From: Blastobasis lacticolella
Taxonomy: Eukaryota > Arthropoda > Insecta > Lepidoptera > Blastobasidae
Direction: 5' to 3'
Length of the DNA stretch: 64,000 nucleotides
Assembly: GCA_905147135.1 (NCBI GenBank)
Contig: LR990048.1
Span: 19,886,563-19,950,562, forward strand
The first letter of the stretch is position 1, and each line of letters begins with the position of its first letter. The notes under the pieces are model-generated. The model was not told the DNA's origin. It saw nothing but the letters and a program-made list of their open reading frames with translations, and did not search any database. Positions 9,684 to 21,133 of this stretch are shown here, piece by piece. Both the position numbers and the translations under genes were made by a program.

Positions 9684-12570
9684 TCAAACTAGGAAAGTCT
9701 GCAACGTTTGTATGACTTATCAGAACGTCAGAGGACTTAACACCAAACTTGCGGATCTCAGGTGCAATGTGTTAGCAATGGGATGTGATATCGTGGCAAT
9801 CACTGAAACCTTCTTGAGTCAGTCAGTGGATGATGCTGAAATAGCGAGCACTGGGTGGAGTGTCCTGCGCCGTGATCGAACAACTGGCTATGGCGGAGGG
9901 GTGTTGCTTGCTGCACGCCCAGGAATACAGTTACTACGTCGACTTGAATTTGAAACTGTTGCCGGCGAAGATCTGTGGGCGTCGTGCGCTATTGGAAGCG
10001 TCACCTGTAACCTGTGTGTTGTTTATATCAACCCTAGAGCTACGGATACTGAATACATCACTTGGTTCCAAAAAGTAGAGTCAGTGATTGCTTCTCTAAG
10101 GGGTGTAGTCATAATATTAGGCGACCTAAACCTTAACCCCAACTATAAATCAACTGAAATTTTGAATAATTATAATTATTTTCTTTCTGTATGTGGGTTG
10201 ACTGAGATGAATGATGTAGAGAATTTGTATGGAGGTAAGCTAGATGTGGTGCTGGTGTCTGAGAACATAGCTCGTACCACGGTCTCTGAGATACAGGGGG
10301 GCGGTCTTGTCCAAAGACGAGATGTATATCACCCACCCCTTGAAGTTTGTATCCCCCTAGGAGACGCAAAGCGAGGGCAGTCAGAGACGATTGAGCCTAG
10401 CAACATCTGTTCTCGGGGTGACTGGAATTTCTCTAAAGGAAATTATCAGTTATTATATCATCTTATAGCTAGTGCCAATTGGGATGGAGTGTACGCTGCT
10501 CAAAGTGTCGATGACGCCCTCGAAACTTTTTACGCCATTGTTTTTCATGTTTTTGATGAGTGCATACCAAGGAAGATAAGACATGAGAAGGCCAGTAGAG
10601 TCTATCCTGTTTGGTTCACTGCGGATCTCATTAGGGACATAAAGCGTAAGGCCAGACTTCATTGCGTATGGAAGTCGCGTGGCTGCATGGATTCCTATGC
10701 TAAGTTTGCCAGTCTTAGAACAGATATTAAAAGAAGATCTTCCTCTGCATATAGGAACTACTTACTTAGAACTCAGGACAAGATTAGATGTGATCCGAGG
10801 GCATTCTGGAATCATATAAATGGGCTGAGATCTAAGGGCGGATTTCAGACCTCAGTTACTTTAGAAGGTAGGGAACATACTGGTAGTGCGGCGGCGGATG
10901 CCTTCTCCTCGTATTTTTCTAGTGTCTTCTTGCCTGACGTCCCTCGCCTGGTAAGTGCAGACGTAATTACGGCAGAGCGAACCTCGTCTGCTAACTACAT
11001 CGACATTAAGAGTATCTCTCTTACAGATATCGAAACCGCCATAGACAAATTGAAACCCTCGATTGGCCCCGATAACCTGCCTGCTTTCATTATTAAAGCC
11101 TGTAAATACTTTTTTATAAACCCACTCTACCACATCCTAAACTTATCTATTTCCACCGGATGTTACCCGCAACATTTTAAGACTACCCGAGTGAAACCTA
11201 TCCCCAAGTCGGGCGATTTAAAGGATGTTGAGAACTATAGACCCATTGCCAACTTATCGTCTTTGGCAAAAGTGTATGAGCTGATACTGTGTACACACAT
11301 TAACTCGCAGATCAAGCCTTTTCTGAGCGATTCCCAACATGGGTTCAGATCTAAACGCTCTGTAACTACCAACCTTCTTACTTTGGTGGACCTCGTCTCC
11401 GATCACCTCGACAAAGGTATTCAGGTAGACGTGGTCTACTTTGATTTTAAAAAAGCTTTTGACCGGGTTGATAATGATGTGCTGCTGAGTAAGCTATGTT
11501 CTATGGGGTTTTCTCCATCATTGTTGAATCTTTTCGCTAGTTACTTGCGTGACAGGCAACAATACGTCCGCCACGGTTGCTATGAATCTGGTACGTATCA
11601 TACACGTTCCGGGGTCAGCCAGGGTTCAGTTTTGGGTCCGTTATTATTTAGTATAATGGTGAATGACATGGAACAGGCTCTCCAATCTTCTCGTAGCTTG
11701 TTGTATGCTGACGACCTTAAGCTCATCCATAAGGTGTCTGAGATTTCCGACTGTAAGTCATTACAGTCGGACATCGATGCTGTGTATAAATGGAGTGTAA
11801 ATAATAAGCTACACTTTAATCCATCGAAGTGCCATGTCATGTCATTTAGTCGGTCTAAAGGTCCTTTTGTAGCTCAGTATACGCTGGGCGCTAACATAAT
11901 TAATCGTGTCACCACAATTAAGGACCTGGGCGTTATTTTTGATCCCGCGCTAAACTTCCATGAGCATATGAAGAGTCTTGCATCCGACTGCTCAAGGAGG
12001 CTGGGGTTCGTAATTAGAAACTCGCGCGATTTTAAAGACCCCCGTGCCATCAAACTCATTTATTGTGCACTAGTGCGGAGTAAACTGGAGTCAGCCTCTG
12101 TCATTTGGCATCCATATGAGAGTAGTTATGCCTTGCTTCTGGAGAAAGTCCAGAAAGCGTTTCTGCGATTTCTATATAAAAAAATGTATGGATACTATCC
12201 CTTTTTATACCCCACTAAATACCTGCTGGGTACGCTAGGATTCAATTCTCTGGAAGTAAGGCGTAACTTTAATTTGCTTATAATGGTGTGTCTCACGTTG
12301 CGCGGGGATGCCGACTGTACGGCTCTGGTCTCACAGGTAGTAAGTTTATTTGTCCCCCCTAAGCCAAGAATAATCCTAAGAGCGCGTCAGAACCGGCTCC
12401 TCGCGATTCCGGCCGCGCGAACCGTAGCTCGCGCGCATTCTCCTTTACTTCGCGCTATGGACATGCTGAACGCTCTTCAGACCTCAGCACCTGAGTGTGA
12501 CGTATTTGCTAGTGGATGGACAGACGTGCGACGTATGTGTCTGAGGTTTTGTGAGTTGATGAATGAATGA
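9676..12570 (+). CDS. LINE ORF2: endonuclease and reverse transcriptase
   Basis: A 964-codon ORF starting at ATG 9676, eight bases inside ORF1, suggesting translational coupling or reinitiation. The frame is open further upstream to 9577, but that part overlaps ORF1. The N-terminal apurinic-like endonuclease shows QNVRGLNTK, AITETF, GYGGGV and LGDLNLN; its last block is YHPPLEV rather than SDH. The reverse transcriptase shows YRPIANLSS, QHGFRSKRS, motif A FDFKKAFDRV (about residue 588), motif B GVSQGSVLGPLLF (about 648) and catalytic LLYADDLKL (about 675). No RNase H follows. The product nicks DNA and primes reverse transcription at the target site. Confidence 0.9.
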   Translation: MTDQTRKVCNVCMTYQNVRGLNTKLADLRCNVLAMGCDIVAITETFLSQSVDDAEIASTGWSVLRRDRTTGYGGGVLLAARPGIQLLRRLEFETVAGEDLWASCAIGSVTCNLCVVYINPRATDTEYITWFQKVESVIASLRGVVIILGDLNLNPNYKSTEILNNYNYFLSVCGLTEMNDVENLYGGKLDVVLVSENIARTTVSEIQGGGLVQRRDVYHPPLEVCIPLGDAKRGQSETIEPSNICSRGDWNFSKGNYQLLYHLIASANWDGVYAAQSVDDALETFYAIVFHVFDECIPRKIRHEKASRVYPVWFTADLIRDIKRKARLHCVWKSRGCMDSYAKFASLRTDIKRRSSSAYRNYLLRTQDKIRCDPRAFWNHINGLRSKGGFQTSVTLEGREHTGSAAADAFSSYFSSVFLPDVPRLVSADVITAERTSSANYIDIKSISLTDIETAIDKLKPSIGPDNLPAFIIKACKYFFINPLYHILNLSISTGCYPQHFKTTRVKPIPKSGDLKDVENYRPIANLSSLAKVYELILCTHINSQIKPFLSDSQHGFRSKRSVTTNLLTLVDLVSDHLDKGIQVDVVYFDFKKAFDRVDNDVLLSKLCSMGFSPSLLNLFASYLRDRQQYVRHGCYESGTYHTRSGVSQGSVLGPLLFSIMVNDMEQALQSSRSLLYADDLKLIHKVSEISDCKSLQSDIDAVYKWSVNNKLHFNPSKCHVMSFSRSKGPFVAQYTLGANIINRVTTIKDLGVIFDPALNFHEHMKSLASDCSRRLGFVIRNSRDFKDPRAIKLIYCALVRSKLESASVIWHPYESSYALLLEKVQKAFLRFLYKKMYGYYPFLYPTKYLLGTLGFNSLEVRRNFNLLIMVCLTLRGDADCTALVSQVVSLFVPPKPRIILRARQNRLLAIPAARTVARAHSPLLRAMDMLNALQTSAPECDVFASGWTDVRRMCLRFCELMNE

Positions 12571-12777
12571 TCGTTCCTAATTATTTAAATTTTGCATGGA
12601 AATGTGCCATAGTTTATTACTATTTTTATTTGTAAAATTGTTGTCACGTTTGTAGTGCATTAGTGTTAAGTATACTGTAATGCTACAAATGTATGGTGAA
12701 GTAAATAAATAAATAAATAAATAAATTTTATATTTTCTACCACTGTCAGTTGATTCGGACTAAGCGTGGTCCTATTA

Positions 12778-13680
12778 CAAGCAAGTGAATACTAGTTTTC
12801 GCTCAAATTGAGATAAAATTTCAAAAAATTGGTAAGCAATTTATCATGACCTTCCTACTATACACACATTTTGATTTGATTATTATATAAAATACATTTT
12901 TTAAATCAAATTGATTATCATTCCTGCGGAATTATTATAGTTAAATAATTAATAATTCATTAAACTAATAGATTTGTATAAAAAGTTAAACTCCGATATA
13001 GGTTGTGCGATTTGTGGTTATCGATATATTCCCATCACTATATTAGTCGAGTTGTTTATTACTAGTGTTGCATTATCGATAAAAAGTAATATCTAAGGCC
13101 TTGTTATTTGGAATTTAATAAAAAAAATCTAGATTTAAAGTAATACTCTCATCAAAGACTGCCACACGATTCGAAATCAATGTAAAAGTAAAGATCTTCC
13201 CCTAGAAAATATTAAGTAGACAATTTGGCTGTATCGTGAACTCCTTTGCTTGTCGACGAGTATTTTGTTTTAAATTTACGATACGGGCAAAGGCAGTCGC
13301 GGTTACAGCCTGTTTATCGATTACCGAGTAGAGTTTATTAAATTAATGAGTAAAGAAAAATCAATTAATATGTATATAATCGAACGATTGTAGCTTTTAA
13401 GGATAGATTATAATTTTAGTTACGTACCAAAAAAATGTAGCTTTGTTTGGATTTTCGGTAGGAATTAGATTTTAGAATCGACGACTTCCTTCGCTTATTT
13501 CTCATGTGCAAGGTATAACTTGACAGTTATATAGATAGATATTTGAAAAAAAAAGGGTAAATATGAAGGCGATAAGACATTATTTTCTATAAAATTAATA
13601 AGGGTCTAATTAGCATTAGCTAATTGAAATTCCACAATTGGGCTACTGGAGTGTGAGGTCCTGTTGTCAAAACACGTGTC
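12778..13680. other. AT-rich gene-free stretch
   Basis: No ORF with a family motif, no clear repeat and no RNA gene was seen here. Confidence 0.4.
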
Positions 13681-13797
13681 ACAAACTTATCGGAGCCGGT
13701 GGCTAAAGCTGGAACTAAGTGTCGCCATTTTGAAATGTCAATGTCAACGCCATGTCAATTCCAACAGCGACGCTGTCACCGGGTCAGATAAGTTTGT
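13681..13797. mobile_element. MITE, ACAAACTTATC family
   Basis: It begins ACAAACTTATC and ends GATAAGTTTGT, with sub-terminal 'gccggtggc' and 'tcaccgggtc'. Its interior is rich in 'aatgtcaatgtca'. Relatives are at 14631-14900, 15957-16058, 33829-34070, 39292-39390 and a scrap near 59240. It is non-coding. Confidence 0.75.
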
Positions 13798-14630
13798 TGT
13801 ACTATACGCTAGTAAGAACCAAAGGTGAAAGAAACTAATTTTAAGGGGATGGGACGTTCTGTCAAATAATGCGTGTATATCATTGCCTAAACATGCCCGT
13901 AACAGAAAATGATCAATGGATGTGCTCAGAAAGAATTATTAGACTACAATAAGAACTAGAATTGCCTAAAATAAAATATCGTGAATCGGCACGCTCATGT
14001 TCTGTTATCACCATAGAAATTGAACGATAAGGTCTGTCCTTGCGGAGCAAGCAGTTTCTTTCATCATTGTTGACAACTCAAAATACAACCATGTTGACAG
14101 ATGGATTTTAGTAAATAGAACGTTACCCATTCGGAGTCTAATACGCCCAAAGATATTGGACATAGGAGCCTCGACCTATAGAGAGTACACTGCCAATCTG
14201 TCACAACTCCATACAAATGATTAAATGTCATACAAAATACTAGAACATTAGGTGACCAAGGCCACAAAATTTGACAACTTATAGCCATGCCTACTGGACA
14301 AGACACAATTTAAAAGGAAACAAAATCTATATTTTGACTTAGTATATATACCTCTATGTCCAATTTCTTTGAATACGCCATCTCAAAACACTGTTAATAG
14401 AAGAATTTTTAGAAGTTACGACAGTGACAAGACCTCACGCGCCGGTGGTGGCATCTGGTGAGAAAAATCGCCGTAAAACGACCCATAGGAATAGGATAAA
14501 TATGTCAGTCCCCTTTGAATGTAAATGTGTTATTGGTTTTGTAGTTTCTTTTTCCAATTTGTCAATAATCATGTCCAGGGGGGTCTAAAAGGCCACTTTC
14601 ATAATATGATTCAAATTAGAGTGCCACGAA

Positions 14631-14900
14631 CTTATCTGATCAGAGGGCCTATCGGCTATCTCAGTGGACAACTGAATTTACATAAAAAAATCTGACACTA
14701 CTCTAATTTGGTCGACGCTATTGCCAGTTTTCAACGTAGATGACGTGGTGTAGAATTATCTAGTGTCAAATACAGTTGTCAACTGAGTTAGCCAATAGCC
14801 CCGCAGGTGGCAAACACTAGAACTACGTGACGCCATTTTGAATTGTTATGTCAATGTCAACAACAGCGACGCTGCAGCTAAGTCTGTGACAAATTAATTG
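14631..14900. mobile_element. MITE (ACAAACTTATC family) split by another MITE
   Basis: The outer parts are 'acgaacttatctgatca' on the left, and on the right the family's 'gacgccattttgaa', 'caacagcgacgctg' and 'taagtctgtgaca'. Between them, 14646-14816 is a separate element with long inverted ends: GGGCCTATCGGCTATCTCAG pairs with the reverse complement of CTGAGTTAGCCAATAGCCCC. Confidence 0.65.
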
Positions 14901-15696
14901 AATCACAAAATTTGAATCGCTGATGTGGCCTTTTAAGTTCCCCAGAGCTTATTTTATTTGCCTAGTTTATTTAACAACAGAACAGCTATTCGAAATATAT
15001 TTACCCATGACAAGATCATTGTATAGGTTTGTGATATTTCGTTGATAATTTTTTTTTCTAATATAAGACGTGGAAACGAGGTTAGATACAGAATGTTCTT
15101 GCCAAAACAATGTGTGTTTTTCCTGAATTTATTCTGTAATAATACATGTGTAATAATTTATTTTTGTGATGATGGTTATGGTATTAGATACAAACACATT
15201 CAGTTGGGAGGTATGAGCCTCGGTTGTCAAATGGGTGGCGGACCGGTTGGACTCGCATGTAACTACCATTGATTTTTCCGAGTTGAACACTAAGCGATGC
15301 TCTAACTCTCTACTCTCTATTGTATGTGAAAGTATTTTATTAGCTACAGTTTCTGATGTACCTACGGGCCTGTACTCCTGTAATTTCATACAAACCTGCT
15401 ATAGAACGAGCTTCGGGCCCCAAGCCCGCTAACTTTCCAAGCCTCGATTGAATTGTAATTGGATTGTAATAGCAGGTCAACGTCAGTTTTTACTGACTTG
15501 CAATTGAGCTACGATTGCAGTTCTGCTACTGTTCCTAATTGAGCCATTAGTAATAACAGCAGAATACCAAAACGTGTCAAACTGCGGTTGATTTGAGATT
15601 GAGATCCGCTTATAATTCAAACGCAATATAATTAAATTATCAGGCATGTGACATTACTTCTTCAGAGGTAGAAGAAGAAAGAAACATGTTGACACT

Positions 15697-15890
15697 CAGT
15701 GGCGTGCACAGAGGTTTTAGACAGGGTAGGCAAACATTATTAAACGCTTTATTAACTCAGCAAAAATATTGTATCTAAATTTTGATTCATGCCGTAGAAA
15801 TATTCTCGTAGATAATTATAAAATATTGTTATCAGTACAGAATGGTAGGGTAGGCAGTGTCTTTTCGCCTTTGTGAAGTGCACGCCACTC
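15697..15890. mobile_element. hAT-like MITE with TIR CAGTGGCGTGCA
   Basis: The left end CAGTGGCGTGCAC pairs with the right end GTGCACGCCACTC, and 'agggtaggc' near each end is also shared. CAGTGGCGTGC termini are typical of hAT-derived MITEs in insects. An 8-bp target duplication is not obvious. Confidence 0.6.
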
Positions 15891-15956
15891 GCAACCATGT
15901 GACATGACAGGTTTGCACGAAACGACAGGGATGCAGCCGCGAACTTTTATACTGCA

Positions 15957-16058
15957 ACCAACTTATCTGACCCGGTGACAGCGTCGCAGTTGTAATTGAC
16001 ATGACATTTCAAAATGGCGGCACTTAGTTCCAGCTTTGGCCACCGGGTCTAAGTTTGT
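15957..16058. mobile_element. MITE, ACAAACTTATC family
   Basis: It starts ACCAACTTATCTGACCCGG and ends 'ccaccgggtctaagtttgtg'. The interior 'gacagcgtcgc' and 'aaaatggcggcacttag' match the other copies, in reverse order to 13681-13797. Confidence 0.75.
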
Positions 16059-16059
16059 G

Positions 16060-18261
16060 GCAATACTTCTTAGTAGCATAGGCTTCTAGATGGTCCATAC
16101 TGTTGTCGCAAGGTAAAAAAGAAAGAAAAACTTTATTGCAAGTTATTAACCGCTTCTAAGCAGTTTTTACCGGTTAGATAATTCTCAATCCTTCTAATAT
16201 TTCAGCTTAGTTCTCACAGCAATATACCGGCTTCATTGCTTCTTTGTTACACATGGTGACACCCAATTATGTAGAAGCGAGAAATCCTACCGCTTACCAA
16301 GTTGTGTCATTGATTGCAGTCCACTAGTGGACGGAGGCTTGGTCCAAACGATCATACGGGGTGACTTTAAATTCATGATCGCAATGGGCATCGTATGCAT
16401 GTGCTCTTGATACCACACTACTCTCTGAAATAGCAAAAAAAAACAGCTGTTTTTTACATTTTGGCAGAATTCGTTTTAAATTTTGTGTTGGTGCCGTAGT
16501 AAAAGTTGTTTGTTAGCACGAGTATCATGAATTTGATGTCATTCTGTATATTATTTGCTGCAACAATATGGTCTATCTATAGATAGGAACTAACGATTTA
16601 GATTAACAAAATAAGTCGATGACGAAATACTTTCAGTGTGCGTAGAAGTTGTCATAAGTGCGTTAACCCTGATACAAAATATGGCGTATATTAGTAATAT
16701 CTTAGTTCCTATACACAGCCGATAGATGGCGTCTTTTCATATGTACAAAATTGATGAGTTAAATATTTCGTTAATGCAGGTACCTAAGAAAACTAGTATT
16801 GTTTCTAAATCCAGTTTCTAATATACGTAATTCCATATACGTACCATTGATTGTAACTGACTAGTTGACAAGGCATCGATATTGGCTAAAATTTGCATAT
16901 TATTTTTCAGCAACTATTTCATAATTTTACTGTAAACACGGAATAGAAAACTTCAAGATTTAGCCGTTGCTTCCATATTAATTATTGATATATTAAACTT
17001 AATAGTAAATTATTTCTGGAGACAACCACCTATGTCAATGAAAAGCTAATATTGCTAAGTAATTATATTGTATAATATTGCATATTTTTCAAACGTTGTC
17101 TACCTATTATTCCTTATATATGAGTTATTTTTACCGACATTTGCAGATATTGAGCTCTGTTCATTATTTTTGTGATAACCACGGCCGCTAGATGGCAGCA
17201 CTACACATTACAAAAGCGTTAATTTTAAATGTCAGTGATTACACGAAACGGGTAATAAATGTATTACATACATACAATATGTGTATGTACACATCTCCGT
17301 ATGTTATACATATGTATGCGAGACGTTAGTAAAATTCTTTTTTTTATATTTTTGTTTTTGTTTTATTTTTGCTTCTTACTCTTAGCCCGGCTTACACCAA
17401 TTTATTAAACGCGTTTTAGAATGACGTCTAACGATTTTTTTGTTTGACGTTTCTAGTTTAAGTATCAACTTAAATGCATTTAAGAATTTGGTACAAGCCC
17501 TTATTGTGGTCTTTCGAACTATGTGACTTTTTTTTTATCACTTTTTTATAACTTCCTATTAGATAATCGAAAATAATTAATAACGAATACCTTATTGAAC
17601 TATTAAAGCAATAATAAATACCTCTACTAAAATAATAATAATTATAATCATCCTAGAAAATAAAGCCCCTCTTTCCCTCTATTTGTAGCCGCCCTATATC
17701 TGTATGTAACTTTTTAGTGCCTAGATAAACTTTTTAATACACAATTGAATGTGATAAAAGTCTGTACTAAAATATTTATTGAACTATTGTTTAAGGAGAC
17801 AGATTTAGATTTTGTGATTTTGATGTACTAGAATTAGCTTGTCATGATTTTTCAATCTGTCAAAATAAACTAAATATATTCATATAATATTTACATTCAC
17901 ATAATATTTACATTCACATAACTAAACAAGTATTGGCACTTTCTATTTCAAATATAATAATTCTTCAAAAAAGCAATGAAATACGTATTCCATACAACTG
18001 TCATGATAATTTCGACCATTTTATTAATATTAACGTAGAGACAAGAAAAATACCTCATTTTAATAAGTAGATTGTGCGAAAGTTGCCGTGATAAGGAATT
18101 TAATAAAATAGTAAATTGAAATAAAGACCATTTTAGCTTGAATTTTGCAATTGTTTTATTTGCATACATTGGTGCGATATAATTTAAATTTTCAGCTACC
18201 AAAACAAAATAAAATAAAAATTAATACGACACGATTTTTTTATAGATATTAGACAAGACAG
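16060..18261. other. Long AT-rich gene-free stretch
   Basis: No coding region is supported. A short tandem duplication of 'ataatatttacattcac' occurs at about 17885-17920. Low-complexity T and AT runs are frequent. Nothing else was recognised. Confidence 0.4.
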
Positions 18262-18330
18262 GCATTTGACCGCCATCTTACCTGTTGGTAAGTGATGCGG
18301 CCGAAGATGGAGCATGCCCGTCTTGGAACA
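18262..18330 (-). repeat. LINE 3' tail fragment (same family as 48888-51605)
   Basis: The 'catttgaccgccatctta', 'ttggtaagtg', 'gatgcggccgaagatgg' and 'cccgtcttggaacagcc' blocks match the tail at 48890-48965. Only the tail is present. Confidence 0.6.
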
Positions 18331-18374
18331 GCCAGATATGAAATATATTAAAATTATTAAATTATGATTATTCT

Positions 18375-18620
18375 ATATTCGTGGACTAATTCACACAGCG
18401 CCATCTAGCCCCAAACTAAGCACAGCTTGTCCTATGGGTGCTAGATAACTGATATACTACTCAAATACTTTTTAAATACATACTTATTATACATAGAACA
18501 CCCAGACCCGTAACAGAAATTAAAATTCATCATTTCAATTTCTGCCCGGCCGGGAATCGAACCCGGGACCTCTTGCGTGACAGACCGGCATGTTGACCAT
18601 TGAACCACTCAGGTCGTCAA
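18375..18620 (-). repeat. tRNA-derived SINE, family A, full minus copy
   Basis: This is one of the best-preserved copies. On the minus strand the head is 'tgacgacctgagtgg', then a box-B-like 'gggttcgattcccgg'. The body ends at 'gtgtgaattagtccacgaat'. Confidence 0.8.
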
Positions 18621-18921
18621 TATGTCAAGATCGTGCAGGAATAGTTATAATGTTCGTATCATATAATGGTATAAAGGTTTGTATCGAATTCGGCTGTTTC
18701 CTACAATATTATCTACATTATAATGTTATAGTCCTAAGAAAAATGCTGAGCTACAGTTGATCAAACCAACAGAAAGTCGCGTGCGCGACTGTCCATAAGC
18801 TCAGTTGTATGATCATTTGTCAAGCTTACTATTAATTAGGTAATAGTTTTATTAATTCGCTTGACGAAAATAGTTTCTATCTTTTTTCATTAGTTTAAAA
18901 GCTCTTATGTATCACGGCCTT

Positions 18922-19078
18922 GCTCTAAAGCGGACCCGGTGTCCACCCAGCATCTTGACGGAGAAGGTGGTGGGGTCGTACGTGGCCGGGATCTAGGTGT
19001 TGGCAGCCGGAGACAGCTCCATGCTCCTCAGGAGCTGGTACACCATCACTTTCACTTCGCATAAAGCGAACCGCGACC
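18922..19078 (-). pseudogene. Isolated last exon of a CYP9-like P450 (relic)
   Basis: On the minus strand this matches the last coding exon of the P450 genes at 44730-44896 and 54777-54943, about 157 of 167 bases. It keeps the acceptor ('tgtaatccccag') and coding blocks such as VKVMVYQLL and ELSPAA. The codon for Gln in the KTQIP block has become TAG, so the frame is closed. No other P450 exon lies nearby. The matching intron flank argues for a genomic duplicate rather than a processed copy. Confidence 0.8.
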
Positions 19079-19160
19079 CTGGGGATTACAGGCTGATCAG
19101 AGTATGTAAGCTGCGTAGCTAGTTGGATCTTAACCAGAGTGCTATAATCTCGCGGCTGGA

Positions 19161-19417
19161 GTAGAGCTCGTCTAATTTAAAATGACGCGCCCCACTATCG
19201 CATTAATGCACACAAGCAAGTTTAAAATATGGACGCAATACATATACAAATGCCGTTGTAATTGGTCATTCAGTTGCCGGTAAGATTCAAACGTCGGAGC
19301 ACGCGCCGTTCATTGGCTCGCACACAGATGAAATGTCGTTATTAATATTTGCACTCACACATCGAAATCAACTAACTAAGTAGTGGGGCGCGTCATCTTA
19401 GACTAGACGAGCTCTAC
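19161..19417. mobile_element. MITE with about 36-bp TIRs
   Basis: The left end GTAGAGCTCGTCTAATTTAA pairs with the reverse complement of 'gactagacgagctctac', and the match extends through 'atgacgcgccccact'. The element is 257 bp and has no coding capacity. It lies 83 bp from the P450 exon relic. Confidence 0.7.
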
Positions 19418-19794
19418 CTAGGTATTAGCGATTTAGATAGCTACAATAAATTCGCACAAATTTGCAGAGATCGCATTGATGGCACCACACACATTACATC
19501 GCGCTAACAATGTCTTCCGCGATGTGGAGGCATATCTGCAGAAATCGCCATTAATATGGAAAATGCCTAATTGCCTTTCGAGGTAAACGAACTGGGCGTT
19601 ACGATCTTTTGGAGATTTTGACAATGAGGACTATGGAACATTACGCTATGAGTGTAGATAAAATAACTTTTTAATCATTATGTAACACTTTTATCTTTTA
19701 AAATTTTGTCGGGCGTCGAGACACGGCGAAATGTTGGCTGAATACCTAAATGTCTTTGACAAATTCAAAATTTAAATTTTCCTCTTTTTATTTG

Positions 19795-20547
19795 TGTGTA
19801 ATTATTTTCCCGCATACCTACAGAATATTTTTTCTAATTGTTGTAATTGGTGTTTGTGAATGTTTTTTCTTGTTTGAAGCAAATAAATAGATAAATGTGA
19901 AACTAGTGAAGTGAATTTCACGCTTCTTGATATCGTCGACGCGGCAACAGAAATAACTCTCATCTCACTTCGAGCAAAGTTTAGAAAATTATAAGTACAT
20001 GACATTATAGGTACAGAAATTTTTTTATCGTGTCAAACGATAAACAGACACTCATGTTTTAATACCCCCTTTTATATGACAATTGCATAAACTACCTACA
20101 CAAATTATCTACACTCATAGCGTAATGCTCCAACTACATATTCGGAAACAGTCGTTTAAGGATACACTTTTTTCACGCCAGTCTATAAAATTTTAAAATA
20201 GTAGTTTATGGAACTGTCACATAAACATTAAAACATGAGAGTCTGTTTATGACATGAGTGTCTGCGTGTTTTAATACGTAATTATATGCAGTTGCATACA
20301 CTGCTTTATCTACACTCATATTTTTATGTTAAAATATCGTAGATACTTATAATTTTCTTAACTTTGATGGAAGTAAGCTGCAAGTCAATTCTGTTGTATC
20401 TACGCGTAGAGGATATCAAGCGGCGGGAAATTCAGTTTACTACTTTTACATTTATCTATTTATTTGCTTCAAATAAGAAAAACATTCACAAACACAAATT
20501 ACAACAATAAGAAAAAATATTCTGTTTAGCGGGAAAATAATTACACA
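19795..20547. repeat. Long foldback repeat, arms about 205 bp
   Basis: The left arm (19795 to about 19998) and right arm (about 20341-20547) are imperfect reverse complements. They share 'gtaattattttcccgc', 'cagaatattttttct', 'gtttgtgaatg', 'gaagcaaataaatagataaa' and 'cttgatatc' in order. The loop of about 340 bp has its own internal repeats around 'catgagagtctgtttatg' and 'tatctacactcata'. No ORF is supported. It may be a foldback transposon. Confidence 0.65.
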
Positions 20548-20639
20548 GAATTCAATATTTAAATTTTCCTGTCTATATTTCTGCAAAGTAGAGAAAATTA
20601 TATGTACGATATTTTATAAAAATATGAGTGTAGAGGATC

Positions 20640-21133
20640 TGAGACCAAGAAATTAGTTCGCTTCTACTAGAGCGGCACAAACAGGAGCTCGTTGCGCTCG
20701 CTCAGTCAGTGGTTTATGTTACGAACCATAGTTCTTTTGAGCATAAATTCGACATATTTCGGAATATTATTGCCTCTATATTTTATGAATTTAACAACTA
20801 TTTCGATAAAGCGCTAGATTTTCCGCTAGGAGTCAACTATTAAGAATGAGTGTTACCCTAAAATTTCGCTAGATCTAGCGCTGAATGCGCTAAAATGGCA
20901 GCACTACCTGACAGACTGACTATTTTGTTAGTTTAGGTATATTATGCATACTATGGATATTGGTAAAAGTTAGGTTACACCGATGCTCCAAAAATTATGT
21001 CAATAAATTGCTGAATACCTATGTTTAAAAAGTTGGAATACATGAGTACCACATTTAATTATAGGTATAAACATACCTACTGAATTTATTATTGTCTGGG
21101 ATATGATGATGATGATGATCTGATTTTAAATCT
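20640..21133. other. Gene-free stretch
   Basis: No coding or repeat feature could be assigned here, apart from a short GAT microsatellite near 21105-21120. Confidence 0.4.

Larger units (their letters stand above)
7894..12727 (+). mobile_element. Full-length non-LTR retrotransposon (Jockey/CR1-type LINE)
   Basis: The element has a GC-rich 5' leader of about 550 bp beginning 'gcgcagtcgcagtc', two intact ORFs overlapping by 8 bp, a short 3' UTR and a tail of AAAT repeats at about 12705-12727. The leader starts where similarity to the repeat at 1-258 stops, which fixes the 5' end to within a few bases. Many insect LINEs begin with a CAGT-like initiator serving as internal promoter; this start would fit, but that is inference. 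No disabling change was found, so it could be mobile or was until recently. Confidence 0.85.
7509..12775. mobile_element. TIR element split by a nested LINE
   Basis: The left end 'gtaggaccacgc', then 'agtccgaatc', is matched by the reverse complement of the right end ('gattcggactaagcgtgg'). TA lies just outside both ends (7507-7508 and 12776-12777), consistent with a Tc1/mariner-like target duplication. Without the LINE the element would be about 440 bp. A related fragment is at 1-258. The stretch 7108-7506 to its left shows no recognised feature. Confidence 0.6.
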
